The notes beneath the pieces were generated by a model. That model did no database searches. It worked only from the letters and a program-made list of their open reading frames with translations, and was not told the origin of the DNA. A program made the translations under genes and the position numbers. Shown in pieces: positions 25,904 through 38,670 of a DNA stretch of 64,000 nucleotides. Position 1 is the first letter of the stretch. Each line of letters starts with the position of its first letter. Origin of the DNA: Molossus alvarezi (Eukaryota > Chordata > Mammalia > Chiroptera > Molossidae); contig CM073889.1 in the NCBI GenBank assembly GCA_037176705.1, positions 105,665,890-105,729,889 of the forward strand. The letters are read 5' to 3'.

Positions 25904-28693
25904 CTGCAAGGTGAGAGGAACCATAGAATTGAGTGGGAACCAGAGGTGAGACAGCTGTTTCCTGGGATGGCCAAGGACCCGATGAAGGAAAACTGGCCTT
26001 TGAAAAACAAAACTCCCAAATGCATTTCACTAGAGGGCGCTGCAGGATCGCACATGCACCTCGAGTGCCCTGCAAAACCACTTAACACTCAGCAAGATGC
26101 TGGGCTGTACATTCAGTGACAAATATGGCAGAGCAGCTCAGGCAGGTAAAACGTCAAATTGTCTCCCAGGGTGCTGCAGCGGAGCGCACTGATTCGTACC
26201 CATCTGTCTTCTATCATGTCCGCCAACAGATCTGACAATTATCTTAATGCCCATATGCTTAATTGTGGGCTTCTCAATTCCCCCATTGCTATCGGAAATC
26301 CTACAGGAATTTCAATTTGGCATTCGACTTTCATTTCAGGGGATAAGATTCTCAGGCCTGCCATTTTTTTTCCATAATGCCAGCTAAGCCTCTGACGGCG
26401 GAAGCTGCAGCAGTATGGGACGCAGCCCCTGCTTGGTACAAATATAATAAAATGTCACCTGGCTTTCCAAAGCTGGCAGCCCATTCCAAATTAATGTTTA
26501 CTGTGTTTCATCAGCTGCTGAGTTCCAAACCCAAAGGGGGACCGTTTCTGCCAATGCCACCACACCGGAAAATGTACCAATAAAGGTTTTATTAAACACA
26601 CCAGTAATGCCATCATTGCCATGCAAAGATGCTTGGACATTTTTCCATTTTCCCCCACTATTCTGATCCTAGGAAGACACCATATTGTAAACACTCTTTA
26701 TGCTTCCAAGAATAAAATTATAGAGTACAGCATGATGACGTGGTCTGAAAAAACGACTGCTGAGCTTTTTATTAACTACTACTACCTGCTCCAGGCCCAG
26801 AGAGGGTGAACGCGTGCACCGAGACAGCGACCGCTGGCTTTATAGTGTGCGCCTTAAAGTAGAACCATTAAGCTTTTGCAGACTACGAGGAACCTCAGTA
26901 GTTGCATTTTCGTTTGCATTTCCAACGAGTTATTTTCTTAGCTTGTTGTTGGGTGAACATTTGCATAGGACAATGAGTCTAACACTGAAAATATTTATCC
27001 ATGAATTTAGACTGCTATAAATAGAAAACCTAAATTTTTTCCAATCCGAAACATAAAGCCACAAAGGAGAATCTTTACTCTTTTGCTACCAAATGTTTAG
27101 AAAGAGTATTTCCAAGGAATGCAACAACAATAAGAATCGGAACAGCCAGCAGCACCATTCACAGAACTGAACAGAGCACATGCTAGCTAAAGGCAGCCTA
27201 GTGTGAAGTTATTACCTTTAGACTCCAGAACAATACAGAAGAAAATCATTCAGAGGCAGGAGGAAGAATCATATAAATCACACTAATTGCTCAGATTTGA
27301 AGTACAGCAAGAATGGTACAGGATTCAAAGACTCAAGCACATCAGGAAGTATAACTGAATGTTGCAGCTGAGAGATCTGAGGAGCCCTGTGTGTCTGCCA
27401 CCCATGTGCCTGTGTCTCCTTCTGGCCCATTCTGAATGGTGGTTACTTAGTATCTAGCGTGTGTAGCAAATGCACCGAGACCCTGGTCATCTCGCAAAGC
27501 AGTCCATTCCACCTTTACCCCAGGTCGGTCCCTTGGACAGCCCACCCGCTGGTTCTGGTGGCAGGTCTGGAGTTCCAGGTGCCAGCCCTGCTCTCATACC
27601 TGGCACACTGCCACGCCCCTCCTGCCTTCACCCTTCCCCGAGCCCGGCTCCTACCAGCAGACCGTGCCCACAGCTCCTCCGGCCACTTCTCACTCACTGC
27701 TGGTCTGTTTTTCTTTTTCCTTCCAAACAAAGGCTGATAGCTATTTTCCATTCAGGTTTTGATTTGTCATTTTTATATTTGTGCATTTCCCAGATAGACC
27801 CATCGATGATTATCCTTTCAGTCTAAGATGTCAACTTGTAAGCATGAATTTTACAGGCCTTGATCAAATGGTCGCTTTTTAAGTCTGTCAATCAATGTTA
27901 ACCTAAATAATTAGCTCGGTGCTGATTCATATGTATTGGTATTCCCAGTGGACTTAATTTCTTGGATTTCCACAAAAAATGATTCTAAGTTGGGCTCACT
28001 GAAGGTGACCACAGATCTGAGCATAGTGGAGACGTACAGTCCTTGCTTTAGGATCACGCTATTAAAACTTTCAAGCCTTCTTTGTAGGCCTCTACAATGT
28101 AATTTAAGGTTAATACTTTGCTTTTCACTTAAAACATATTCTGACAATGATCTTGCGATTTCTGTTTTCCCCTCTGGATCACATTGAGATTAGTTTCTAC
28201 AACAGGAAAAAAGAACTCACAATCAATTACCCTTATATTCTCTTTGCCTTGACTGTTATGAAAGCCAGTGTGAGTGAGTGAAAAGAATACAATAGTAAGA
28301 GTCAACAATATCTAGATTCCAAGTGTAATTGGTTTCTTTAATAGCTGTATAACAGCAGGTAAGTTAGTCAAATCCGAAATGGAGAAAATAATACTAAAGT
28401 TTTAGAGAATAAGTCCCATGTTTATTGTAATAAGAAGCAATATGCAAAACTACTGGTACATAATAATTACCGACATTGTTCTATACTCTGACTGAAAATA
28501 CTTGCATGGTACATAACAACAAGGGTCTATGTACTTCAAGAACCCTCAGAACTCAAGTTACCTTCACTTCAGATCATCTTTGCACCTTTGTCTCTGCTTT
28601 GTTCATATCCATTTGATTTTAAATCTTTGCCCTGCATAATGACAGTGAAGTCTTACATGATATTACTATAAAGTTTGAAAATATAGTTGTTCT

Positions 28694-28893
28694 GCCCGGC
28701 CGGTGTGGATTGAGCATCGTCGTCCCATGGACTGAGAGGTCTCAGCTCAATTCCCAGTCAGGGCACATGCCAGGGTTGCGGGCTCAATCCCCAGTCGACG
28801 GCATGTAGGAGGCGGCCAATTGATGTTTCTCTCTCATATGATATTTCTATTGCTCTCTCTAAAAAAATCAATAAAAACATATTTTTAAAAAAA
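28694..28893 (+). mobile_element. Ves-type bat SINE, internally shortened, copy 5
   Basis: The start GCCCGGCCGGTGTGGATTGA lacks the CTCAGTGGT part of the A box. A weak B box (AGCTCAATTCCC) follows, then GGGCACATGCCAGGGTTGCG and a CT-rich body with an A-rich tail. The target duplication is not clear. The damaged internal promoter suggests an inactive copy. Confidence 0.88.
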
Positions 28894-29694
28894 TTCTGTG
28901 TTTTTGTTTAGATTTCAGCCATACATGTTACCAAATTTTATATTTTTTTCTATAGATCATATCAAGTAATACATCAATACTCTTCCACAAAGGAAGTTGG
29001 GGACAAAGTTGTCTTGAATGTTCTAAGACCTCCCTGGTAAACTCTGTGTATTCCAGGTCAAACAAATGCCTGGTGACAGGTCCAAATCCATGTGGTAATG
29101 AGCTCGCTTCTCCAGGATCAACTCCAATGCCTCTGGCTGTCAAACGATATTGTAATCTGAAGAGTTAGCTTTGCTCTGCATGTTTCCTTAACCACAACAG
29201 CATGTCCTATTTACCACTCCTTCAGAACATTATTTCTGGTCACATAGAAGACAAGGGAAGAAAGGCAGTAGATGGCCAGCACAAACCCATCACGAGGATA
29301 ACTCAGAAACAGACGGACCAACCAGTCTGCTACCTGTGCAGACACAGTCAGCATTCCGTGTAATAAACATGCAACAATGTAACTGGGAAAAAGCAGACGT
29401 CTTCAACCTACAGCTAGGTTCTAAGGGAGGTGCTTTTTAAAAAGAAAATTCATACTTCATGAAAGTCCTATTTTGATAACCCTTTTACCTAGAAAAACAA
29501 TAGTTTAAAGTTAAAAGCCAGCCTATGAAAACAGTTCATTTTATTAATACTGATTATAACTTTTTTGCAGTCTTTAAGAGCCTTCTTACAGTCGCATACA
29601 ATGTGGTTTTAGATGTATTTATGCTAAAACTAAGAGACAGAACTAAATCTAAAAAATATTCCATAACTGTTAATTCACTGATCAAAGTGTACGT

Positions 29695-29815
29695 TTATTA
29701 ATTCAACAAATATTTACTAATCTAGCCCATGCTTGTCATTCTGTGAGGTGCTGGGGACACACGGTGAGGAACCTTGAGGTGGTCCCTGTCCTTGCGGAGC
29801 TTATAGTGATCTTTG
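29695..29815 (+). mobile_element. L2 LINE fragment
   Basis: The words TTCAACAAATATTTACTAAT, GAGGTGCTGGGGACACACGG and GGAGCTTATAGTGATC follow the L2 3' end order. Ancient and short. Confidence 0.65.
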
Positions 29816-29929
29816 TAAGATTTCTGTGCTCTGATCAATTGAGGTGGCAGTTTTAATAGTAAGAACCAGAGCCTCATTCAAGTGCTCAGATGGCAGCATT
29901 GGGGGGAGCGGGCTGGGGGCTGGGTGACA

Positions 29930-30178
29930 AAGGTGAAGGGATTAAACAAACAAAGAAAAAGAACCCCGAAACTCATACACAGACGACAGCATGGTGACTA
30001 CCAGAAGGAACGGGGCTGCGGGGAGGTGGAAGAGGGGGATAAATAGTGACAGGAGACCTCACTTGGGGTGGCGAACACACAGCGCAATATACAGATGATG
30101 CATTTTAGGTTTGTACATCTGAAACCTATATAATTTCACTAACCAGTGTCACCCCAATAAATTAAATGTAAACAAAAG
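29930..30178 (+). mobile_element. L1 LINE 3'-end fragment
   Basis: It has the L1 3' UTR word order: ATGGTGACTACCAGAAGGAA, GCAATATACAGATGATGCAT, ACATCTGAAACCTATATAAT and the end CCAGTGTCACCCCAATAAAT. A 5'-truncated copy without coding sequence. Confidence 0.8.
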
Positions 30179-30991
30179 ATTCATCATGAGGGTTCTGTAA
30201 TCTAGGCTTTGGACCCGGAGAGCTCTCAGGACCCAGGCCACTCCTCGTCCCTCGTGAGTGGTCCCAGCCTATCGCCTCCCTGGGCTGGTGCCTCTGTCTC
30301 GCTTTGGCTTCTGCCCCTCATGCTCCATCCTGGACTCTCCCTGTATGTACCTCGAGGGACATTCTTTCAGGCTCCGGACCTGCTGCTAACTCCCTCTTAG
30401 TATTTCTGAACTCAGAATGCCGAGATCTCTGATGGCCCAGCTATTCTGAGGCAGACATGGGCCAGCCTTTGAACGAGCCCCCTAGGGTCAGGGGTCCCCA
30501 TTTGTGATCCAATAAGCAACAAAGGGTAAAGAGGAGGAACCCAGAGCATGTGATCTCAACATGCCTGCCCCTTCTGCAGGCCCCGCAGACCACGGCTGGT
30601 AGGCGCTAATATCTAAGTTACATTTCATCTCAGCTCAAGTCATATTCAAATCGCGATACAACTATTTAAATTCTCCCGTGTTATATTTCTCATTGGGAAT
30701 AATTAAATAACTTGAGAAGTGCATTACTTCTTTTGAATCTGTAAGCACCGTACATTTTAAATGACCTTACTTTCTGAGGAAAAGACTGATATATCAGAAG
30801 CACTTTTTAATCATAATATATAGTTTGAGGGTTTGGAGAGACTTAGAAACCAGTTAAGCCAAATCCCTCATTTGACCGAGAAGAAAGCTAAGGCCAGAAG
30901 GGGTGACTTAGTGAACATCCAGTTAGAGAACTAAAACACATTTCGAACTCAGAAAACGTGTGCTACTGAACAATTTGATTGGGTATACATA

Positions 30992-31113
30992 CAAGGTGAG
31001 GCAAAAGTAGCTTTACAGTTGCTTGTATGGAAAATAATACAATTAATAAATAATACAAGAATCAAGCCTGTGTTTTGTGTATTCACAGCTGTAAACCTAC
31101 TTCTGCCCCCCCA
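30992..31113 (+). mobile_element. Mariner-like MITE with terminal inverted repeats
   Basis: About 122 bases lie between TA dinucleotides (30990-30991 and 31114-31115). The ends are inverted repeats: GCAAAAGTAGCTTTACAGTT against the complement of the other end, GCAGAAGTAGGTTTACAGCT, about 17 of 20 matching. TA flanks, short size and no coding capacity fit a Tc1/mariner-derived miniature element. Confidence 0.72.
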
Positions 31114-31177
31114 TAGAGATTTAAGGGACAAAGGGGTGTGCCCCCTGGAGCTCTTGTTTTAAAACTGTGCATTTATA

Positions 31178-31210
31178 TGTGTGTGTATGTGTGTGTGTGT
31201 GTGTGTGTGT
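31178..31210. repeat. (GT)n microsatellite with one interruption
   Basis: GT repeats broken once by TATGT, over 33 bases. Intronic. Confidence 0.93.
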
Positions 31211-31458
31211 AGCTACAGATACGGATGTGAAAATCATCTTGGTTTTATTATAGAGGAAAAAACCTCATGGTTCACCAACTCAGGCCAAGGCCATGATGCC
31301 TAACTAAATTACAAAATTTAATATGTGCCCCAACTCCTGCAACATAAACAGATTTAGAAGATATGCAGCTTCAAATGAGGTGGCTGTTGGCAAGGCTGCT
31401 GTGCGTGGGGGTGCACACGGCACCCTGGCAAACACCCTTCTCCCGATCCTTGAGCTAA

Positions 31459-31483
31459 CCACACACACACACACACACACACG
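31459..31483. repeat. (CA)n microsatellite
   Basis: About twelve CA units in the same intron, 250 bases from the GT tract at 31178-31210 and of opposite strand sense, so the two could pair in the transcript. Confidence 0.93.
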
Positions 31484-33267
31484 CTCACACACTTTCAGTG
31501 CCTCTGCTGTCTTTGTTTCCAGGGAGTATTGTGAAAGTGATTATTCTGTTGTATTTAAGAGCCTAGTTCATGGATGGGAAAACGTATTAAATTTCATTTG
31601 GCAGTTATTCAATCCCTGTTAATGTTATCTCCAGAGATAACTGCTCCGAAACAGGCTTGCAGACCTCGGCTCCTTCTTCCCCCACAACCCTTCTAAAAGA
31701 GTGCAGGGCGGGACATTCAGGACACTTGTCCTCAGTTTCTAGGCCGTTAGAAACATTTTGGTATCATCAAAATGGAAGTTTGTTATTAATGGCATTTGGT
31801 TCCAAATTTTTCTTTTGACATAAGTGATTTTTAACAAGAAGATTTTTACCAAGAATTGGACAAAGAAAAAGGTCCTGGGAGCTTTTACTTTTTCTCTCTT
31901 CTCTTTATCTTCTTGTTTTGCCATATTCACACACAAAAAGTGGATGGGCTTCGCCTGTAATTAGACACCCATTGACACAGAAAACAGTTTTGGTGTCTGT
32001 AACTGTAATCTCCCCGTGAAATATCAATTATACATGACAGTTGTCGAGTGCTACATTTCACTTCCAATTATATCGCCACATCTCTGTCATATTAGAGGAG
32101 AGCAAACTTATTTTTCCAAATGTGTAAAATACAGTTGAATCCAAAAATGGATCTTTTAAAGAGGTGGGAAGTGGTCATGCACACTCTGTGAGAGCCACTG
32201 GTGGGAACCTGGATGCTCAGGGAAGGCAGCCGGACAGACACTATGAGAACCAGCACCAGGGGCACGGAGACTCCGTAGAAAACAAGACCCACCTCTAATA
32301 ACTGGCACTGTCTTATGAGAAAGTACTAACATCCTTTCAACCACAAATATGATTTCCACTTTCCCTCATTTAAAAAATTATGAGAGTGTATTATTTTTAA
32401 TTCATGGGATTACATATTTGAAGGGTTTTTCACTAAAGTCAGATCTGGAATCAATTCTTTTGTTTGGATTTTCATTCTTGGGAAATGTTTACTTGGAGAA
32501 GACTTCCTAAATGTCTTAAGAACATCTATCCCACCACCACCCCCACAAAATCTCATAGCTTCACTTCCACTTAGCCTGAAATTTAAGGTAATACCTTATT
32601 GGGCAATTCTTGGAGATGAAATTAATGCTTATTTTCTCCAGATGACAAAATAATTTTCAAGAGAATTTAAACATGATCTAAATGACTTTAATCTCGGCAG
32701 TGCTGACCAGGCATGTGATCAGCTAGGCTAAAACTCCCATGATGTCCACTGAAATGGTTAAAATGAATGATTCTGTGATCTAGTTTGAGAGATGCAAATG
32801 GCTGTTATCTGATTTCAGTTCACCTTTTTTTTTAATCTTAAATCATAAGTTCCATCTATTAAAACTGTTTCATTTCTCTCCTCTGTATCTCCACCCTTTG
32901 CCCCCAGTTTTCTACAGCATTTTCCTACAGGGAAACCATAACTGGAAGCACCCACCAAGCAGGTACTGCGAGGGGTGGTTATCGACGTCCCTCCCCTGCT
33001 CTACATACAGGTTAATACGTAGGGAACTAAAGTTGACCCATGCCTAGTGAAGAAGCCCATCTAGCACACAGATTATGGTGCACTTCTGCAATTAGTTGTA
33101 GGTAGTTTCTTTGTGTAGGGTGAACACTCGTGTGCACTTTCAGATCCCTGCAGTGCGAGCACACATGTGAGTACTGATCACTTGGACGGTTTCCACACAA
33201 AGCGCCCAGCGGCCAGTCCCGAGGCCTATCACCAGGGATTTAGCCTTACCTAACAGGCCTTTGTTTT

Positions 33268-33517
33268 CTTGTTTTTTGTTTTTATCCTCACCCATGGACA
33301 TTTTTGCTTTTATCTTCAGATAGAGCGGGAGGGAGAGAAGGAAGAGAGAGAGAAACATCGATGAAAGAGGAACACACTGACTGGTTGCCACCCACACAAC
33401 CCCAATGGGGCCGGGGACAAACTGCAACCAAAGTACATGCCCCAAGTGGGAACCGAACCCAGGACTCTCTGGTCCGCAAGCTGACGCTCTAACTGCTGAG
33501 CCAAACCAGCCAGAGAT
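33268..33517 (-). mobile_element. Ves-type bat SINE, copy 6
   Basis: The minus strand reads GGCTGGTTTGGCTCAGCAGT at the head, with B box GGGTTCGGTTCCC. The 12-base duplication GGCCTTTGTTTT lies at 33256-33267 and 33518-33529. Its GACCAGAGAGTCC region puts it in the same subtype as copies 1, 4 and 9. Confidence 0.94.
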
Positions 33518-34329
33518 GGCCTTTGTTTTTAAAATGCTTTTCTTATTATCCAAGTAACAAGCTTATTGTAAAATACTTGAAAAGGAAGTGGAAGTGTAAA
33601 GACCCTTACCTAAACAAATGAATCCTTTCTTCCCAATTACTTTCTAAATACTAACCTGTTAAATGCCATATTCCCCGCTCATCACTTGGTCCCTTGCATA
33701 TCAAGGTTGCAGCATGGGTTTTCCTTCTTCTGTGGATCAAGTCTAAGATCAATACCTATACTTCTGCGACCTTCACCTGGACACCTGAGGGCCAGGCCTT
33801 GTAGGTACCTCCTATTTTTAAATTCCTTAAAGTTAATCTTCAGCTACCTACTCATGACCTCTCCTCTGCTGTGTTCACTCTCACATGCGGAGGCTTGAGC
33901 AGGGCCCTCCGGGCTCTGTCTCCCAGGGCTGGCTCGCTCTGCACAACTCACCGGCCACTTCTCTTTGGTTGGTCCCACAGATCACCGTATTCTAAACCCT
34001 TCCTGGACTGTTTGGATCTCCAGAACTCTCGTCATTTTGCTGAGCATGGACAGGGCTCTCTCCTGACCATTCATTTTGAACCCCATCCATAACACACACA
34101 CTCAAGGACATTGTTTAATGTGGCAGGGCTTACACTTCAACAACTGTTTTGCTGCTGTTCACAAAGCCTATACTTGTCTTGAGATGCAGGCACTGGGGGT
34201 AGAGGTCACTGTTACAGGACTATAGTATTACATGTGCAATCAGATGCTTCCTAATAGTAAATGATGACACAAATGGCATGTGTCTGTGACACTATTTATG
34301 AAATCAAACACCTTCCGACATTGTTGACT

Positions 34330-34580
34330 ATACATTTAGCATGTTTCTATCAAATAATAAACATTTCATGTAACCCAACAGATGCCTTTTGGATGTCTAC
34401 GATATGCATGGCTCTATTTAGGCATTTTCAGGAAAAAATGATAAAAGACATAACTATTACTTTAAAGGCTCTCATCTTAATGGTGGGCTAACATAATTAC
34501 TATATAAGGCAAAATAAGATGAATGTCATAAAAGAAAACAAGGTCACAAAGCACTTTACAGGATGGTGAGATCATATCAG
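34330..34580 (+). mobile_element. Possible L2 LINE fragment
   Basis: AAATAATAAACATTTCATGT followed by a 'tgccttttggatg...catggctct' pattern and AAAGGCTCTCATCTTAATGG resembles an L2 3' end, heavily diverged. Confidence 0.4.
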
Positions 34581-37450
34581 ACTGAAAGCCAGACACTACT
34601 AAGAAGAAGTTGAACTTTGGATACTTGTCACATGATGGGTAGAATTTTGATACACATTATCTACATATATTTGGAAAAAATTGACATTTAACATTAATTA
34701 AAAGACTCTCAACTTTAAATGAAAGTCTCAATTTTAAACTGAAGAGTGGCATTATTTAGATCGTGTATGTATAAGCAGCTAAGAACTGCATGTTAATGTT
34801 TTCATATCGTCAGACCACGTATTTCAGACAAAAGGCCGGTTTTCGTAAATCTCTGTATAAACCTCAGTGGCTTTGCTACAAAGTGAACCACACAGGGCAT
34901 TCGGACACCAACGGAACCTCACCGAGCGTGTGTGTTATTGGCCCAAATGATTCACTCTTATTTAACTGCAATGAAGTCTTTCATCTCCCAATAATAGTTT
35001 CCATATGACCAGTGGCTCTGCTATAAAGAAGATCAAAAGCAAAAGAAAGGATTTAATAAAAGAAAATGACATTAAGAGTAGCATTAAATCAGGGAAAAAA
35101 TACCAATATCCAACTCTTTTTTTTTTTTTTTTGAATCAAGCTCCACAGAGTGCTAAGCGGCTTCCCCAACATGTCATGAAAAGGCATTTTACAAGCAGTA
35201 GGCATAGGCAAAATCCATCTGCGTATGTCTCAGAGTGGCAAAGATTAAGTCGGGGAAGGGGCGGGGGCGGGTGCCGAGCGCCCCGTTTAGAGGCAGGCTG
35301 GGAGCAGGTACCAGAGCAAACAGCGAGCTTCCCATCCAGAGAACAGCGAAGCCGAAGCTGGCGGAGTCCGTCCACGCCGCCCCTTCCCTGCTCTCTCTAA
35401 TGGAGACGGATTTTTGGTAATCCAGTTTCTCAGAGAATCATAACATTGCTCAACTTGAGTACATGAGTTCTGAGAAAGGAAGTTTTTTTTGGCAATGCAC
35501 AGTGACTTGATATGAAGAGCCAACTTCCCAAACAAATTTTCTTCTAGTTCTTAAAAAAAAAATTACAATGTTAATCTCTATTCCCGACTGGATAAACAGC
35601 TGCTAATAACCTCCAGCCCCCCGGGGAGGAGGCTGCTTCCTTTCATCTTCGGACTGGCGGACATCTGACGTGCCCGGGACTGTAGCGATTCCACATGTTT
35701 CTTTGCTGTTTTCCAAAACGGCCGTGGTGCTGGTCTTGCCAACTCAGGTTTCTTTTCTCCCTTTGCTTAGATGGCATCCATAAACTCAGAAACACACTAG
35801 GTTATGGGACTACTTATTTGAAATTGTGGTTCTTTTACTGTTGGTGTATTTAAGGAGAAAATTCAAGCTCTTACAATATCTAATGGAAGCGAAGGACTTA
35901 GACTTTTGCATTTGAAACCCGGTGAGGGAAATGACCATTTTGATTTCTTTCATACTGAGCTAATTGTTTACTCAAGGGCTGGCTGTGTTCAAAGATACTC
36001 AACTTTGAATCGCCTCGCTAATGCGATTACTTACTTCTATCTGTGTGTGTCCTAAATGAAGGTGCCGACTTCAACACTTCCGCTGCCAGGAAGCACCCTG
36101 CAGAAGGTGACAGGGCCGGCGGTCCCCAGGGCCTAGCCCACTTGTTCCTGAGCACCTGCTGTATGATGACCTCAGTTCTACACCTCAAGATTCAGACATT
36201 TCACCAAACAGCTTTTTAAACAAAAACCAGCTGTTTCCCATCGAGACTACACGGGGGAATCTGGGCAGCTTACAGAAACATTACCCAGAGACTACCATTC
36301 TCCAGTACCTCTCACACACTTGCAGCTCCGAACGAGACCCTCTGTGAGCAGAACGGAGAACGCAAACGAGAAGTTAGAACATGGCAACTCAGTCCCTTGG
36401 TTTTGGACAACATGCCCAATTCCCCGCTTGCAAATGAACGTGGCTATTGTATCAGGACAATGCTTCCCCGAAGATGTCATTTAACTAATATTGGACAGAC
36501 CTTGTGGTTAAACTCAACTTCAGAGTTTAAGACAATTTATGGAAGCTATAATTATGCACGACTGTGAATGTCAACCAATTAGGTACAGTCCTCGCCTTTC
36601 AGAAATGTGGTTAAATGCGGTCAAAGCTTTTTGTTTTTAGGTTTTCACTCCGAACGCGGCTTTGCCTAAACCCTCTTCTTATTTTGAACCCATTTTACAC
36701 TTCTGTTTTCTAAGCAATTAAGATACTTTTGATTTAAAAAATTTACAGCCACAATAAAAGCTGAAATAACACAACGACCACAGATTTTGAAAAAATATAA
36801 AATGGCCAAGGCCTACTCTGGGCTTTTATACAGTGCCAAGTTGCTCTAGCATTTTCTGTTTTGGTATGAATGACCTAACTGAATTACTTCATGAGCTGCT
36901 ACTTTAATTCCTAAGGGTGGAAAGTTCCATGAGTTAATTTAATCTGGATGTAAAAAATATACACGAGAACTTGCTCTTCCTGTGGACTCTCATGTAAAAT
37001 ATTCGAGCCAATTGTTGGAGGGGCCAAGGAGGGGCACTCCGCCCAGGACAGCGCTGGCTGGACACTGCAGGGGCTGGTACCATCCGGCAATTTTCTTACC
37101 TCCATCTGGACACAAAAGAGCCTATATTGTCTGCATTCTTAAAAATCATGTTTATCTATGGCTCTGTAATGCCCTTTCTAATCTGTCTCTTCTGGTCAAA
37201 ATCCTACACAGACTCCAATGTTCACCCTTTTCTGAATGGCTTCTGAGGTCACTTAATAATCCATTATGGGTAGGCACATACCTGAGTTATCACTTTCCCA
37301 GAGAAAAAGGTTTGGAGGACCAGAGACACTTATGTATCCCACAAAGGATCTGAAGCACAGAATGAGTGAATAAACATCTGTGTATTTTCTAACATATACA
37401 ATATATATTACCCCTCTACCCCAAATCTTTCTTAAAAAAACAAGGGTAAT

Positions 37451-37672
37451 GCCCAACTGGTGTGGCTCAGTGACTGAGCGTCGACCCATGCACCAAGAGG
37501 TTGCCGGTTCAATTCCCGGTCAGAGCACATGCCCAGGTTGTGGGCGCAATCCCCCATGGGGGGCATGCAGGAGGCGGCCAATCGATGTTTTCTCTCATCA
37601 ATATTTCTGTCTCTCTCTCCCTCTCCCTTTCTCTCTCTCTAAAATCAATAAAAAAAAAAATTAACAAAAAAG
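37451..37672 (+). mobile_element. Ves-type bat SINE, copy 7
   Basis: The head is CAACTGGTGTGGCTCAGTGA with GCGTCGACCCATGCACCAAG, B box CGGTTCAATTCCCGG, and a CT-rich body. The 10-base duplication CAAGGGTAAT lies at 37441-37450 and 37673-37682. Same subtype as copies 2 and 8. Confidence 0.95.
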
Positions 37673-38294
37673 CAAGGGTAATGTTATTTTTTAAAATGCA
37701 AGGTTGTGTCATTTTTAAATGATAGATGGTTTAGCACTGTGTCTTTGTTCCTAATAAAAGTTCAATTAAAAAATAAAATGGTGACCGTGCTATTAAAAGG
37801 GTCTACTTGCTTTTCCCTCTATTATTTAAGAAGAAAGCAAGTAAAACTATGATGGGTCATAGTCTGTTTTAAGTATATTTTTATATTTTAAAAATGGGGA
37901 AGACAAGTTTTTGTTTTTATTTAAAGTTCATGATACAAGGTTTTGGAAAAAATAAGAAAATGAGGCTTGGTTTGTCCTGGAAAATAAAGATTGATTTTGG
38001 GGTGTGATGGTCCAATGCAGACTGTCTTGTTTCTAAAGGTCAGAGGGCCTGAATTCTAGTACAATGGGTGTTGGGGAGAAAGAAGGGGATGTACCTAGTG
38101 TGGACCCAGTACCGTGAGCTCTGAGCACCACCATGTCCCAACCACGTGTCTTGGGGGCTGCGAATAGAGTGGAAATGGCCGCGCCGCTGGGGTCACATTC
38201 CAAAGCTCTTGACTTTTGTTTGGATTAAGGCATAAATATCAAATGGTGAGCCCAAAGATTCTGATGCTGTTGTAACTAATCCATGGTTAAGAGG

Positions 38295-38670
38295 ATTTTT
38301 TAAGTCAGAGAAAGACAAATACTGTATGTTCTCAGTTATATGTAGAATCAGAACAAAAACAATAAGAAAAACCTCAACAAAATAAAAGAACAGAATGGTG
38401 GTCACTGGGGCAGGGCCAGGTGGGAAAATGGGGAGATGCTGGTTGAAGGGTAAAAATTTCGTTACAAGATGAGTAAGTTCTGAGGAGCTAATGAACAGCA
38501 GGGATGGCAACCCACAAAGAAGTAATTATGTGAGGGAATGGAGGCACCAACTAACCTCACTGTGGTCATCAGGTCACAGTACGCATGTGCATCAAATCAT
38601 CATGTCGTATACCTTAAACTTACCTATGTTAGATGTCAATGATTTCTCAATAAAGGTGGAAAATTTTTTT
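38295..38670 (+). mobile_element. L1 LINE 3'-end fragment (L1M-like)
   Basis: The sequence runs from GAGAAAGACAAATACTGTAT through ATAGAATGGTGGTCACTGGG-like words to CTTAAACTTACCTATGTTAG and a CTCAATAAAGGTGG end, typical of the 3' UTR of old mammalian L1s. No open reading frame survives. Confidence 0.75.

Noticed and set aside
31304..31622. Coding frames over the (CA)n tract
   Set aside because: They depend on the microsatellite and have no protein-like features.
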